58,508 nt of DNA, from positions 1 to 58,508 of the forward strand of contig CANPFR010000010.1 of NCBI GenBank assembly GCA_947573445.1, written 5' to 3'. The notes under the pieces are model-generated. The model saw nothing but the letters and a program-made list of their open reading frames with translations. It was not told the origin of the DNA and did no database searches. A program made the position numbers and the translations under genes. The DNA comes from an uncultured Clostridia bacterium. GTDB taxonomy: Bacteria; Bacillota; Clostridia; TANB77; CAG-508. Of this stretch, positions 38,791 through 49,568 are shown one piece after another. Positions within the stretch are counted from its first letter, which is position 1; the number at the start of each line of letters is the position of its first letter.

Positions 38791-40255
38791 TTACTTTCCT
38801 TTTATCAAATAATTAAAAAAAATCGAATCTTCACTTGAAATATAGTTATATCTAAAATATTCTGGAAGTGTCATAATATTGATTTCACGCACTTCTGACC
38901 CCAAATGTCCTTGCTGCACTGTCTCCCCGAATTGCTCGGTTTATTTCGCAAAATGGATTTAAAGCAGCAATGATAAGTAAATATCCTAAAATAATTCTTT
39001 TGTATAAATTAGCGTTTGTGTCAAATATAAATTCTGCCACATGAAGAAAAATGATAAACATAAACGTCATTGAAGAACGCATAATAAAATCAGGCAAATT
39101 ATGAAAAATTGGGATAACAAGCATTAAATAAAATGTTGCCACAATTAAACTTGCATTATTTTTATGGCCTTTTCTGAAAATTAAAATTACGTAAATTAGG
39201 AAATCACACAATACAAACAACGTATAATTAAACCATTTAAAAACTGCCATATCTACTTGCGGTTCCAGCATGTGTTCTGTAATTTTCCAATTGGCCTTAA
39301 AATAAAAGAACAAAATTGGAAAAATGAAAACTGTAGATACTATATTTTCAACACTAACATATTCCCTCAATCCTTTAAACGATTTTGTTTGAAGGATTTC
39401 CAGAAAATCCATGGTTAATAAATACAAACCAAATACAACAATTGGATAAGGTGCATATAGCAAACCTGCTATTAAAAACATGCCTCGATTCTGCTTTCCT
39501 TTGTCTTCTCGTAACATAACAATAACTAGCAAAGGAAAAATAAATTGATTATAACTCCAATACATTGCTTCTGTAAAAGATGAATAATGCCAAAGCTCAC
39601 TCCACCATTTAAAACCATACCAAAATTGTTCCATGGTAATTTGTTTATCCATAATAAACTTCCCAATAATATCCAATCCAGAATATAAAATAAACATCAT
39701 AATCACACAAACAACTTTTTTAGCAGAAGATTTCTTCAGCATTTTAGCAATCCAAACAAATAGCAAACCCATTCCAAAAACACTCAAAATATATTGAAAT
39801 ACATTGGCTAAAAAGTAAGTGACTTCTGTATTTGGAATCAAAATGGTTAAAATTTTTCCTATAAAAGCTGGTACAATCCAGTGACCAATATAGTAACATA
39901 GAAAAATGTTTTCTTCATAACGAACTGGCCAATCTGCAAATACCATATCTTTAAAAATCGAATTTCGAATTATGTGATCATAATAAAAAGTAGGTTGTGC
40001 AACTAATTTACCAACACCACTTAATAAAACATAAACAATCGCTATCATCCCAACACAAATTAACGCATTTTTGGAAATTTCAAATGTAGTATCATCTTTT
40101 TTATTTTTCTTAATATAAGCTCTTAAAACAACAATACTTGCCAATGTTGAGACAATGGCAATCGGCCATTTCAACCACTCAAAAAGAAATAGTATAATGG
40201 GCAACATTACATAAATAGCAGTTATGTTTTTTAATGATTTATTTCTTATTTTCAC
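38791..40255 (-). CDS. Multi-membrane protein, frame restored by +1 shift at CGG near the C-terminus
   Basis: About eleven membrane segments, with no recognised enzyme motif; it belongs to the same cluster as the paralog pair. In the plain frame the protein ends at 38885 with AIRGDSAARTFGVRSA, leaving an untranslated gap of 95 bp before the next gene. At codon 443 there is CGG. Skipping the C gives AIGETVQQGHLGSEVREINIMTLPEYFRYNYISSEDS (given here in overlapping reading) and ends at TAA 38791. The tail LPEYFRYNYISSEDSIFFNY is hydrophobic-aromatic and protein-like, and the new end abuts the next gene by 1 bp. Total is 487 aa. Confidence 0.7.
38927..38929 (-). other. CGG +1 recoding site in the 487-aa membrane protein (codon 443)
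   Basis: Context is GCA ATT [C] GGG GAG ACA. Removing the C opens 44 further codons up to the start of the next gene. Confidence 0.72.
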
Positions 40256-40284
40256 TTTTTACACCTCTTCTTTTGTTTCACCTT

Positions 40285-40980
40285 CTATTTTCTTTTCATT
40301 AATTTTAATTCTTCTTTTTGCTCTGCCTTTATTCTATATGATTCCCTCATCTTTTGCAATACTTTATTAAAACAAAACTTATCCAAATGATTGTCTCCCT
40401 TTAAATATTTCATGACTTTTTCGTTATACTTAATTCCCATTTCGGCAATGCACCAACTAATCGCCATTTTAGCATAATAGCCCTCATTTTGTACTTTGTC
40501 CAATTCAGCCAATACATGATCCACATATTCATCAATCAGATAATAATCCAACATCATAATAACCGCAAAACGCACTTCAAATTCCTGTTCTGATTTTAAA
40601 TAAGGTAAAATAAAATCCCAAACTTTAGCCAAAGTCTCCTTCTTTATTTTAAGCGTTGGACAAAACGTATCCGAAATCGCCCAACTATCTATTTTGGGCA
40701 CAAACCATTCAATTAATGATAATTTTTCGTCAATGGGAATAGGTGCATACCCAATCATTAAGCCTTTTAGTAAAACTTCTTCAAAATACGTCTCATCTAA
40801 CTTCTCTAAAACAGCTTTCCATTCATATTGTTTCACTATTTTTTGTGCCAATTTTCGAAGTTTCGGAATACGTATACCAAGCATCTTTTTGTTAGTGTCT
40901 GGACATAATTTTTGATTGAACTTAGCATATTCTTCATCAATTAGCTCTTGTAATTCTTGTTTAATTTGAGAAATCATCAC
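40285..40980 (-). CDS. AlkD-like DNA alkylation repair protein
   Basis: 231 aa of helical HEAT-like repeats. LGIRIPKLRKLAQKI, WAISDTF and YYAKMAISWCIAEMGIKY are typical of the AlkD family, which removes bulky or cationic alkylated bases. It overlaps no neighbour but is spaced 10 bp from the MFS gene, so it is in the same transcript as the membrane cluster. Confidence 0.88.
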   Translation of the reverse strand: MMISQIKQELQELIDEEYAKFNQKLCPDTNKKMLGIRIPKLRKLAQKIVKQYEWKAVLEKLDETYFEEVLLKGLMIGYAPIPIDEKLSLIEWFVPKIDSWAISDTFCPTLKIKKETLAKVWDFILPYLKSEQEFEVRFAVIMMLDYYLIDEYVDHVLAELDKVQNEGYYAKMAISWCIAEMGIKYNEKVMKYLKGDNHLDKFCFNKVLQKMRESYRIKAEQKEELKLMKRK

Positions 40981-40990
40981 TTTCCTCCTC

Positions 40991-42136
40991 TTATTTTTTA
41001 CTTTTGGTTAATAGCAAATTAATATCCAAAGTCGAAACAATAGACAAAATAAAAATGACATAAAATACCTTTGTATCCACAAAATAACTAATAATGGCAA
41101 GTCCTGAAAACACAATTACTTCCATAAAACACAAGCTCATTTGCCCAACTGTTGCTAGAACTGTGTTGTCATCTTCTGCTTGTTTTATCATGTTTTGAAT
41201 TGAAGTTTGAAGTGTTGTTTCATATACTTTTTCAAAATTGTCACTCAACATCTTATTAAAAGCAATTACCACTTTACTTCTAACAAATAAAAATACAACT
41301 GTTATCAAACTTTTAATAGCTGTTACAATATGATTTGTCTTTTGCATATTTTTATCAGTAAGTTTTCCAACAATTATTACTGTTATTATCTGTACTAACA
41401 AAGAAATGGTTACTACAGTGGAAAATGCCAAAAAATCTTGCAAAACAAGATAAATGTATAATGGCACAAACAATCTTTCAATCACGTGATTCGTTCTTAA
41501 AGCATAAATTAATTCATAACGATTCACATTTTTAAACATATATTTTATGGTTTCTCGAAAGATATCTTGCTCCACTACTTTTGGTCTATAATCCACAACT
41601 GCAATACATAAATACTCTAGTACAAAAAATATAGCTATAACTAATAAAAGTAATAAATTATTCTTTGTTACTACTCCCCAAGTAACAAAAATACTGGCTA
41701 GAGCTTGTCCACAAATTCTTGCAATACTTCTCATACTGTTATATCTTCCACGATGTTCAGAGTTCACATATTGGCTTGATATCGTATCTTCAATTGGATT
41801 TTGTAAAGCTCCTGGTAAACCTGTTGCTAAAATAAATAAAAAAACATTATTTTGTGCACCATTTTGTATGAAATATACTCCCATTAACCTTAGTAAATCT
41901 GCCAAAATGGTACAACTTGCGATTCCATGTTTGGCAGAAATCTTCAAAAATAGTGGTGAACATAAACCCATTATCCCAAAACGCAAACCATATATGAAAA
42001 GAATCCAATACAATGCCATACCATTTTTATACAACATAACAACTCCAAATAAATCCATAAAGGAATTGGCAAATGCAAAGAAAAATTTTGACAAATATAA
42101 CCATTTGTATTCACTTTTGTAAAAATACTCCTTCAT
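40991..42136 (-). CDS. MFS-type transporter
   Basis: 381 aa, about twelve membrane segments. SSQYVNSEHRGRYNSMRSIA between helices 4 and 5 is an MFS-like loop. The substrate is unknown. It sits 33 bp after a second MFS protein of different sequence, so the two may form a functional pair or a duplicated export unit. Confidence 0.75.
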   Translation of the reverse strand: MKEYFYKSEYKWLYLSKFFFAFANSFMDLFGVVMLYKNGMALYWILFIYGLRFGIMGLCSPLFLKISAKHGIASCTILADLLRLMGVYFIQNGAQNNVFLFILATGLPGALQNPIEDTISSQYVNSEHRGRYNSMRSIARICGQALASIFVTWGVVTKNNLLLLLVIAIFFVLEYLCIAVVDYRPKVVEQDIFRETIKYMFKNVNRYELIYALRTNHVIERLFVPLYIYLVLQDFLAFSTVVTISLLVQIITVIIVGKLTDKNMQKTNHIVTAIKSLITVVFLFVRSKVVIAFNKMLSDNFEKVYETTLQTSIQNMIKQAEDDNTVLATVGQMSLCFMEVIVFSGLAIISYFVDTKVFYVIFILSIVSTLDINLLLTKSKK

Positions 42137-42169
42137 TTTTTACTCCTCAATTCTCCCCCTGTTTTTCTT

Positions 42170-43477
42170 TTAAACTTTTTCCTCTTCTCTTTCTTCAAAT
42201 TCAATATCTTCCTTCTTATATTCTTCTGGTTTTAAACCAAACCTCGTTCGCATATAATCTAAAATCAAAATAATCACTACCAGTGATGCTAAACTTACTA
42301 CCAAAACAGCATCCTGTATCTCAATTATCTTCAGTACTAACCCTCCCAAAACAGCCATAATGCTTGCTACAATACCATTAATTAATTCATATGCAAACGT
42401 AATTTTATTTCTCATTTCAGGTGTCGTAAAGTTTTTCAAATATTTATATTCCAATATGTACCAAATCGAATTTGTTACTCGAGACAAACAATACATGAAC
42501 AAAATAATTGGCAATAATAATCTTCCTGAAAAATTAGTTACTAACACTCCAACTATTACAAAACTTCCAATATAAGTTAACGATAAAAATGTCAAAATTC
42601 TATTTTTAAACTTCTTTTCTAAAGTTCGAATCAAATTAATAGAAAGTCCGCCAATCAATGTTAATATGGCAAATATCATCGAATATTGCTCTTCAGGCAC
42701 TCCCATATCGGTTAACAAATCACCTTTGTAAGTATCAAATATAGAAATCATTCCATAAAAAATAGCTCCAAATAAAATATATGATTTCATCCTTCTGGAT
42801 TTTAGAATAAATTTCATAGCAACTTTTAAGTCATTTTTATACTCTCTCACAAATTTCCCCAAACTCTTTTTTTCCTCTTTTTGAGTAGGATAAACCTCCT
42901 TAAAAAATAAAGATAATATCGTTGCTATCACACAAAGTGTTAAACAAATATACATTGGCAAATAATTATCAATCACAAATAAATAACCTGCCATCAAGGA
43001 AGCAATTCCATCTAATAAATAATAAAAAGCACCACCTTTAGCATCCAATTTTGTATATAAGCCATCTCCACCATGCGTTGCAACTGAATCATAGAGAAGA
43101 TTCGAATCCGAAATTGATTTCATCATCCACCCCAAAGCTGATATTAAATTACAAAGTATCACACTCATAACCCCAGGTAGAACAATCAGAATCACCATCC
43201 CAAAAACCACTAATAAATTGCCCAAAATCATACTTTTTCTTTTTCCAATACGATCACAAATCATAATAGCAGGAACATTCATTATTACTTTAAATACAAC
43301 ATATAAGCCAAAAACCGCTAGAACTTCTGAGGCTGTTAATCCCTTAGTTATGGTATAAAATAAAAACTCAACTGAATAAAAAAATAGCAAATCCCATGAA
43401 AACATCTTATAAATAGGATATAAACGAGCATTTCTTCTTTTGGCTTCTTTTACTTTCTTACGTTTTTCTAATTCCAT
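42170..43477 (-). CDS. MFS-type transporter
   Basis: 435 aa, about twelve membrane segments, with CDRIGKRKSMILGNLL as the MFS loop 2-3 motif and a central cytoplasmic segment rich in Lys/Glu. The C-terminus is acidic (EFEEREEEKV). Substrate unknown. It follows the ABC exporter genes by about 150 bp, a gap with a weak hairpin but no clear promoter. Confidence 0.75.
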   Translation of the reverse strand: MELEKRKKVKEAKRRNARLYPIYKMFSWDLLFFYSVEFLFYTITKGLTASEVLAVFGLYVVFKVIMNVPAIMICDRIGKRKSMILGNLLVVFGMVILIVLPGVMSVILCNLISALGWMMKSISDSNLLYDSVATHGGDGLYTKLDAKGGAFYYLLDGIASLMAGYLFVIDNYLPMYICLTLCVIATILSLFFKEVYPTQKEEKKSLGKFVREYKNDLKVAMKFILKSRRMKSYILFGAIFYGMISIFDTYKGDLLTDMGVPEEQYSMIFAILTLIGGLSINLIRTLEKKFKNRILTFLSLTYIGSFVIVGVLVTNFSGRLLLPIILFMYCLSRVTNSIWYILEYKYLKNFTTPEMRNKITFAYELINGIVASIMAVLGGLVLKIIEIQDAVLVVSLASLVVIILILDYMRTRFGLKPEEYKKEDIEFEEREEEKV

Positions 43478-43626
43478 TTTTCATTCCTTGTATCATATAT
43501 TTAGGTTTTTAAAAGGTTACCCATAAACCTTTATTTATAATTATGTTAACAAACAATATGATTATCTATATTAACACTATAGACGCTTTTTCCTTTCTAC
43601 AATTTCATCAAGAACAATCTTTACAT

Positions 43627-45316
43627 TTAGACATGAATTAATTTATAATATTCACCTTGTTTCTCCATTAAACTTTCGTGATTTCCTTCCTCAATTACTT
43701 TTCCATTTTGCATCAATAAAATTTTATCGCAATCTTTAATAGTAGACAATCGATGAGCAATAATAAAACTAATTTTATTTTTCATGATTTCACGTGTCGC
43801 ATTTCTTACCAGCATTTCTGATTTATAGCTAAGAGATCCGAGTTGCCTCATCCAAAATAATAATTTCTGGATCTTCTACCATAACTCTTGCGAAATTCAG
43901 TAATTGTTTTTCCCCATTAGAAAACAAATTGGTTTCATTATTGATAACTGTTTCATAACCGTTCTCAAATTCCATAATTTTATCATGCAAATTCAATTTT
44001 TGACAAATCTGGATAATTTCTTCTTTACTAATTTCTTTATTTGCATAATTAATATTTTCCAAAATTGTCCCTTCAAAAATCACAACTTTTTGCATAATAT
44101 ACCCAATTTTGTCACGCAAACTTTGGAGATTATAATTTTTATAATTTTGTCCATTAATTAAAATTTGCCCTTCTTTTAAATCATAAAATCGGCACATTAG
44201 ATTGACTAAAGTTGTCTTTCCACTTCCTGTTCTTCCAATTAAAGCTACTTTTTCATCTTTTCCTACTTTCAAAGAAATTCCATTTAACACTTTTTGATTT
44301 TCATTATAAGCAAAATGAATATTTTGAAATTCAATGTCTTTAACTTCTTCTAATTTCTCTCCCTTCTCAAGCCTCTCTTCTTGCTTTTCTAAAATTCCAA
44401 GAATTTTTTCATATGAAACATAACAAACATTTCTAGTTTGAAATCCTTCTATCACCCATCTTGCATATATTTTGGGAGACGAAATATACCTTGCCAAAAT
44501 TACCAGAACACCATATGAAAACACTCCTTCCAAAGCTCCCATTCCACTTAAAAATATCGTTGCTACAAGTACGAAAGAAATAATATAATCATATAAACAA
44601 GTATATCTTCGAATATTTTTTTCTAATCGTTTCACACTTCTTTCATAATCTTTCAACAATCGATTTAACACAGCCATTCTTTGAGCTTGTACTTCTAACG
44701 ATTTAATTGTTTCAAATCCCTTCACTTGTTCATTGGAAAAATTCAAAATTTGGCTATTAATTTTTCTTTTCTGCTCTGTAAATTGTAAAGATTTTTTATT
44801 AAAAATAAATACTACCCAAAAACCAATACAATAAATTACCATTGCTACAATAATAATCGGTACATTCAAACACATTAAAACCACTAATGTTCCTATCAAT
44901 CGAAAAAGACCTCCTACATAAGGAAAATTTACTCCCCATACAAAAAATCTTGCTACTTCTTTTGTATCATTTAACATATTTTCTAAAATATCGCCAACTT
45001 TTAAGTAATCAATATCCGCTTGTTGCATTTTTTGTAATTTAACAAATATTTTTTCTCGATAATCAGCTGCTATATCTTTCACCATTTTCGTCTCTGAAAA
45101 CTCTTCCCCAAATGTTGCAACTGCTCTTAAAATATTTACAAACGCATACATAATTCCTATTTTTACAATTAACTCAATATCACCACTTGGAATCGCAAAT
45201 TCCACCATAACAATCATAAATGAAATAAAAACAATCACCATCACAGTTGTTGCAATTCTTCCTAATATTGCATAAATCGCAATTTTCTTATAATGATTAA
45301 AAATTTCTTTTAACAT
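43627..45316 (-). CDS. ABC exporter half-transporter A, frame restored by +1 shift at CGG
   Basis: A six-helix membrane domain (about residues 1-310) is followed by an ATPase domain with Walker A GRTGSGKTTL, a degenerate signature NLFSNGEKQLLNFARV, and Walker B IIILDEAT with the catalytic Glu. At codon 493 CGG would end the protein at DEATRIS. Skipping the C gives DEATGSLSYKSEMLVRNATR and continues to the H-loop FIIAHRLSTI. Total is 562 aa. It overlaps half B by 7 bp. In plain frame the protein would lack the H-loop and be inactive. The substrate is unknown. Confidence 0.85.
43838..43840 (-). other. CGG +1 recoding site in ABC half A (codon 493)
   Basis: Context is GCA ACT [C] GGA TCT CTT, directly after Walker B. 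Removing the C restores the D-loop and H-loop region. Confidence 0.75.
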
Positions 45317-47083
45317 CCTTCATCCTCATCTTCTAATATATTATTTTGTCTCATCTCAATAATTTGCTTATATTCTTCATTATTTTCCATAAAATACGTA
45401 TGTGTATTCATCTCCATTTTTTTATGATTGATAAATACCACTTTATCACAAGCTTTCACAACATTAATATCATGTGATATCATTATCACACCTTTATGAA
45501 TTGCTATCATATTTTCTAAAATATTCAACTTTGTACGTGTGTCCAATTTCGAAAGGGAATCATCCAAAATCATAAATTCATTATCTGCTACTATATTTCT
45601 TGCAATTGCCAACCTCTGCTTTTGTCCTCCTGATAAATTATCGCCTCCACTTTTTAGTATTGTTTCTAATTTCATTTCAAATTTTTGCACATCTTCATAA
45701 ATATCAGCAGCCTTTAATATCTCCTCAATCTCACATTCTAATAATTCTTGATTTGTGATATTCACATTGTCCCTAATTGTTCCCTGAAATAAATAAGTAT
45801 CCTGTAAAGCTAACCCTATATAAGCACGTATACTTTTTGGATTCACCTCTTTGATATTAGTATCTCCAATCAAAATTTGTCCCTCATATTCATAAAAACC
45901 AATCAATGTTTTTGCCAAAACCGTCTTTCCGAACACCATTATCGCCAATAATAGCAATATTTTCCCCCTGTTTGATCTCTAAATTAATATCTTGAATTAT
46001 CGCCATCTCATTTATTTTTATCGTAACATCACGAAACACAATATCTCCGCTTAATCGTTTCTCTTCCTTCTCGCCATCTTCTTCTTTTGTTTGCATCAAA
46101 AGAGATAATTTTTTATATGCCACCAAAAATTGGTTAAAATCCTTCAACTTATTAACTGTATCATAAATATAATCCGAAATTTTAGTGGCAAAAGTAAGCA
46201 AAATTGACACAGTTGCCAATGTCATCTCTCCTCGTACTACTAAAATTCCACCTAATAATAAAATAAATGGCTCTTTAAAATTTCGAATCGTATGGGTTCC
46301 AATTCCATAAATAGTTCTGTATTTTCCAAGCCTTTTCTCCTTTTTTCGATATCCTTCATTAAGCTTTCTAAATTCCTCTATTTCAACTGTTTTCCTATTA
46401 AATGCTTTTTGCATTTTTGAATTGCTAACAGCCTCCCTTGTTTTTTCAATCATTTGTTGATTCGCCTCAACCGTATCTTCTACTAATGGTTTAGACACCT
46501 TATAATACCATATTGATAACACAATAATTAGCAAACAAATAATCATTACAAAAATTCCCACCACTTGATTTAATTCAAAAATCTGTAAAGCAGAAAATCC
46601 CACAATGAAAATTGTATCCAAAAATAAATTAATCTGTGAATTAAAAAAATCGGAATAAATGATTGCATCATTATTCACTCTTTGAATCACATCTGCATGA
46701 TTAATACTACTAAATTGCATATACTCCAACCTTGCTATATGATTTAAAATAGTATGTTTCACATTACGATTAATTTTCAAATTAAATTTCGTACTGATTC
46801 TTTTTCTCCCATATTGCAAAATAAAAATCAATGTGTTGATAACAATTAACACACCTATCAAAATCAGAATTTTACAAGCAGGTGAATCCTTCCAAAACAA
46901 CTTTCTGATATACACAGGAATCACTGATTCCTCTCCCATTACAACACCATCTAAAACATATTGGATAAACATTGGTACATAAACATTTAACTTTGAATGC
47001 AAAACCGTAATTCCCAAAATCAACACAATTAATTTTTTTGTTCCCTTTAATGTTTCTTTCAAAAAACTGTATTTCTGTTTCAT
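45310..47083 (-). CDS. ABC exporter half-transporter B, frame restored by +1 shift at CGG
   Basis: A six-helix membrane domain (to about residue 330) is followed by an ATPase domain. At codon 385 CGG falls inside Walker A: the plain frame reads GDNGVRKDGFGK and stops soon after, whereas skipping the C gives GDNGVGKTVLAKTLIGFYEY, a proper Walker A. The signature is canonical (NLSGGQKQRLAIAR) and Walker B is MILDDS, with Asp in place of the catalytic Glu. Half A has the opposite asymmetry, so the pair fits a heterodimeric exporter with one degenerate ATP site. Total is 590 aa. Confidence 0.87.
45929..45931 (-). other. CGG +1 recoding site in ABC half B (codon 385), inside Walker A
   Basis: Context is GGT GTT [C] GGA AAG ACG. 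Removing the C gives the invariant Gly-Lys-Thr of Walker A. Confidence 0.8.
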
Positions 47084-47178
47084 ATTTTACCTCATTTTTT
47101 ACTAAAAATATTATATCCATAAATCCAATATTATGCAACCAGTAAACATTTTTTTCCAAAAAAATTCTAAATATGACA

Positions 47179-48033
47179 TTATTTTGTCATATTAAACTCC
47201 TCCAATTTTTTCTTGGTTTGAACATATCCTTCTTGATAAAATTCATCTACTCTTCTCCAATCCAATAAACCTGTCTTGGCTAACTCAATTTCTAATAAAT
47301 AATCGGTTCCATCCCATTCATAACGTGCTAATTCATGGCACAAAATAGCAAACGATTTATCTAGCACTTGCACCAAATTATCACAACATTTTTTAGGCTT
47401 TTTCTCTACAAAAACAATGCTCAAAACTTTATCTGCCCCAATCCTCTTAGTTTCACGCCATGGCAAATTCTCAGAAACACCACCATCCACCAAAAGCGTA
47501 TTTTTGTATTCACAAGGACAAAAAATACCTGGATAACTACAACTTGCTTGCACTGCTGTCCCAATATCCACATGATTAATGTATTTAATATTCTTCTCAT
47601 TTTTAATTGGTGGCCCAGAATGAAATACATACAATTCCTCTGTATAAATATTCACAGTTGGAATTAATAAGGTTCTTGGAATTTGGTGAATATTTGAAAT
47701 TCCTTTTGCTCCACAAAGTTTACAGGCAAAATCATAAATCGATTTTCCACTGTTTAAGCCTGTAACCTGAATTTTTCCTGTTTTGGCAAAATTCTTACCT
47801 ACCTTCCAAACATTTCTCCAATCCCAATACCCAATCTTTTTAGCATATTTTTTGAATGCTTGATAAATCTCATCTGCTCTATAACCACAAGCATATAATG
47901 TCGCAACAATACTTCCAGAAGACGTTCCTGAAATATAATCAAAATGCAAATTTGCCTCCTTTAATGCCTGAATTGCCCCAATATGAGCTGCCCCTTTAAT
48001 GCCTCCTCCAGATAAACACAGTCCTAACTTCAT
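47179..48033 (-). CDS. Patatin-like phospholipase
   Basis: 284 aa from ATG 48033 (MKLGLCLSGGGIKG), behind AAGGGAG. An earlier start at 48081 is less likely. The oxyanion loop LSGGGIKGAAHIGA, the nucleophile elbow SGTSSGS (about residue 40) and the catalytic Asp in DGGVSENLP (about 183) are complete. It hydrolyses membrane lipids or lipid-like esters. It lies upstream of the ABC exporter. Confidence 0.9.
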   Translation of the reverse strand: MKLGLCLSGGGIKGAAHIGAIQALKEANLHFDYISGTSSGSIVATLYACGYRADEIYQAFKKYAKKIGYWDWRNVWKVGKNFAKTGKIQVTGLNSGKSIYDFACKLCGAKGISNIHQIPRTLLIPTVNIYTEELYVFHSGPPIKNEKNIKYINHVDIGTAVQASCSYPGIFCPCEYKNTLLVDGGVSENLPWRETKRIGADKVLSIVFVEKKPKKCCDNLVQVLDKSFAILCHELARYEWDGTDYLLEIELAKTGLLDWRRVDEFYQEGYVQTKKKLEEFNMTK

Positions 48034-48102
48034 AAAAAAGCTCCCTTCGCTTTTAGAAAATCTCATTTGTTTCTCTAACATTTTCTAAAAATTCCTAGCC
48101 TA

Positions 48103-48143
48103 TAAAAAAAAACTTTACTTAGAATAAGATATTCTAAATAAAG
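48103..48143 (-). terminator. Terminator of the type IV pilus operon
   Basis: A stem of about 14 bp (48113-48127 with 48130-48143, one G-U) is followed by nine T on minus (48104-48112), 30 bp after the pilC stop. Confidence 0.8.
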
Positions 48144-48173
48144 CTTTTTGTTGCTTATTTCACATTCACTTTT

Positions 48174-49526
48174 TTACACATTATAAGCAGAGAACAAGAA
48201 TCCACCCATATAAATCTGGATACATGGCACAAGAACAACTACTACGAAGAAAATCAAAACCACACCAACAATAGCATAAGATACTTCTGGTAAAACTCGA
48301 GTTATTTTATCTAATGTATTATCAATGTCAATATCCATGTATTCTACTAATTTTGCCATCATTTCTGGTAAATCTGTTTGCATACCAATTTTCAACATTT
48401 CAATGGTCATTGGATTTGAAAAAGTCGCTTGCTCAAATGGCTCAATCCAAGATTGACCCACAAATATGTTATTAATCGACATATCAATCATAGAAAGCAT
48501 AACATTGTTTTTAATAACACTTTTACTAACATCCAGAGCATCCTGAATTCTGATACCACTTTCCAAGTTTAGTAACATATTTTTAAGCAATCTTGAAAAG
48601 TCAATTAAATAAATCAAATGACCAAAAATTGGCATCGTATATTTAAAAGTATCAAATTTAAATCTACCACCTGGTGTATTAATATAAAATAGAATTCCAG
48701 ATATCGCTCCTACAATCAGTGTAACTGGTATATACCAATATTTCATGAGTGTATCAACAACACCTGCAAACCATAAAGTAATCCATGGTAATTGGTCTGT
48801 ACTTCCTAATTCCTGAAACAAATTCTGAATTACAGGAACACCAACAATTACGCACACAAATAGCATAACCATAATACCCACAAACATGATAATATTCGGT
48901 AACAAAATTCTTTTGATTTTGGTTCGCAAAGCTTCACTTTCATCCAAATATTTCACAGCTTGCTGTAAAGACAAATCTAAAGTTCCTGAAAGTTCCCCTA
49001 CTTTTATCATATTTACATAGATATAAGGGAAAGTTTCTGAATAATATTCCAGCGTTGTATGCATAAATTCTCCAGATTCTACACCATATAATACGTCTTC
49101 TATAATTAATTTTAATTTAGGATTTTCAATTGCTTCAACCACTGTACTTAATGCATGAACATTGTTGAAGTTTGCTTTTTTCAATAAATAAAAGTTTTGG
49201 GTAAAAATTCTAATATCTCTTGAAGTGATTTTTTGACTTCCCATTAATTTGGAAAATATCTTTTCTCTTAACGTCTTTCTCTCTAATGAATTTTCTTTGA
49301 GTCTTTGTTGACCAATCTTCTTTAATTCAGTATTAACATTAGCTCTTCTAAAGTTTCTTGGTCCTTTTTTTACTTTTTTCTCTAATCTTAACGTTTGAAC
49401 AATGCTAATTGGAACCAAATCGTTTTTCTTTAATCGCTTAATACAATTTACTTTATTGGCTTCTGTGATTCTATTTTTTACGATTTGCCCATGTTTCGTC
49501 ATTGCTTTATACATATAGGTTGGCAT
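48174..49526 (-). CDS. pilC: Type IV pilus inner-membrane platform protein PilC
   Basis: 450 aa. The N-terminal start MPTYMYKAMTKHGQIVKNRI is the PilC/GspF cytoplasmic domain, followed by two T2SF domains each with membrane segments; the first carries VESGEFMHTTLEYYSETFPY and KVGELSGTLD. A basic linker of about 70 residues (about 45-100) is longer than usual. PilC anchors the PilB/PilT motors to the pilus base. It is last in the operon, before a strong terminator. Confidence 0.92.
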   Translation of the reverse strand: MPTYMYKAMTKHGQIVKNRITEANKVNCIKRLKKNDLVPISIVQTLRLEKKVKKGPRNFRRANVNTELKKIGQQRLKENSLERKTLREKIFSKLMGSQKITSRDIRIFTQNFYLLKKANFNNVHALSTVVEAIENPKLKLIIEDVLYGVESGEFMHTTLEYYSETFPYIYVNMIKVGELSGTLDLSLQQAVKYLDESEALRTKIKRILLPNIIMFVGIMVMLFVCVIVGVPVIQNLFQELGSTDQLPWITLWFAGVVDTLMKYWYIPVTLIVGAISGILFYINTPGGRFKFDTFKYTMPIFGHLIYLIDFSRLLKNMLLNLESGIRIQDALDVSKSVIKNNVMLSMIDMSINNIFVGQSWIEPFEQATFSNPMTIEMLKIGMQTDLPEMMAKLVEYMDIDIDNTLDKITRVLPEVSYAIVGVVLIFFVVVVLVPCIQIYMGGFLFSAYNV

Positions 49527-49568
49527 TTATACTTCCTCCATTTAAAATATTACAATCTTTCTACTTGA

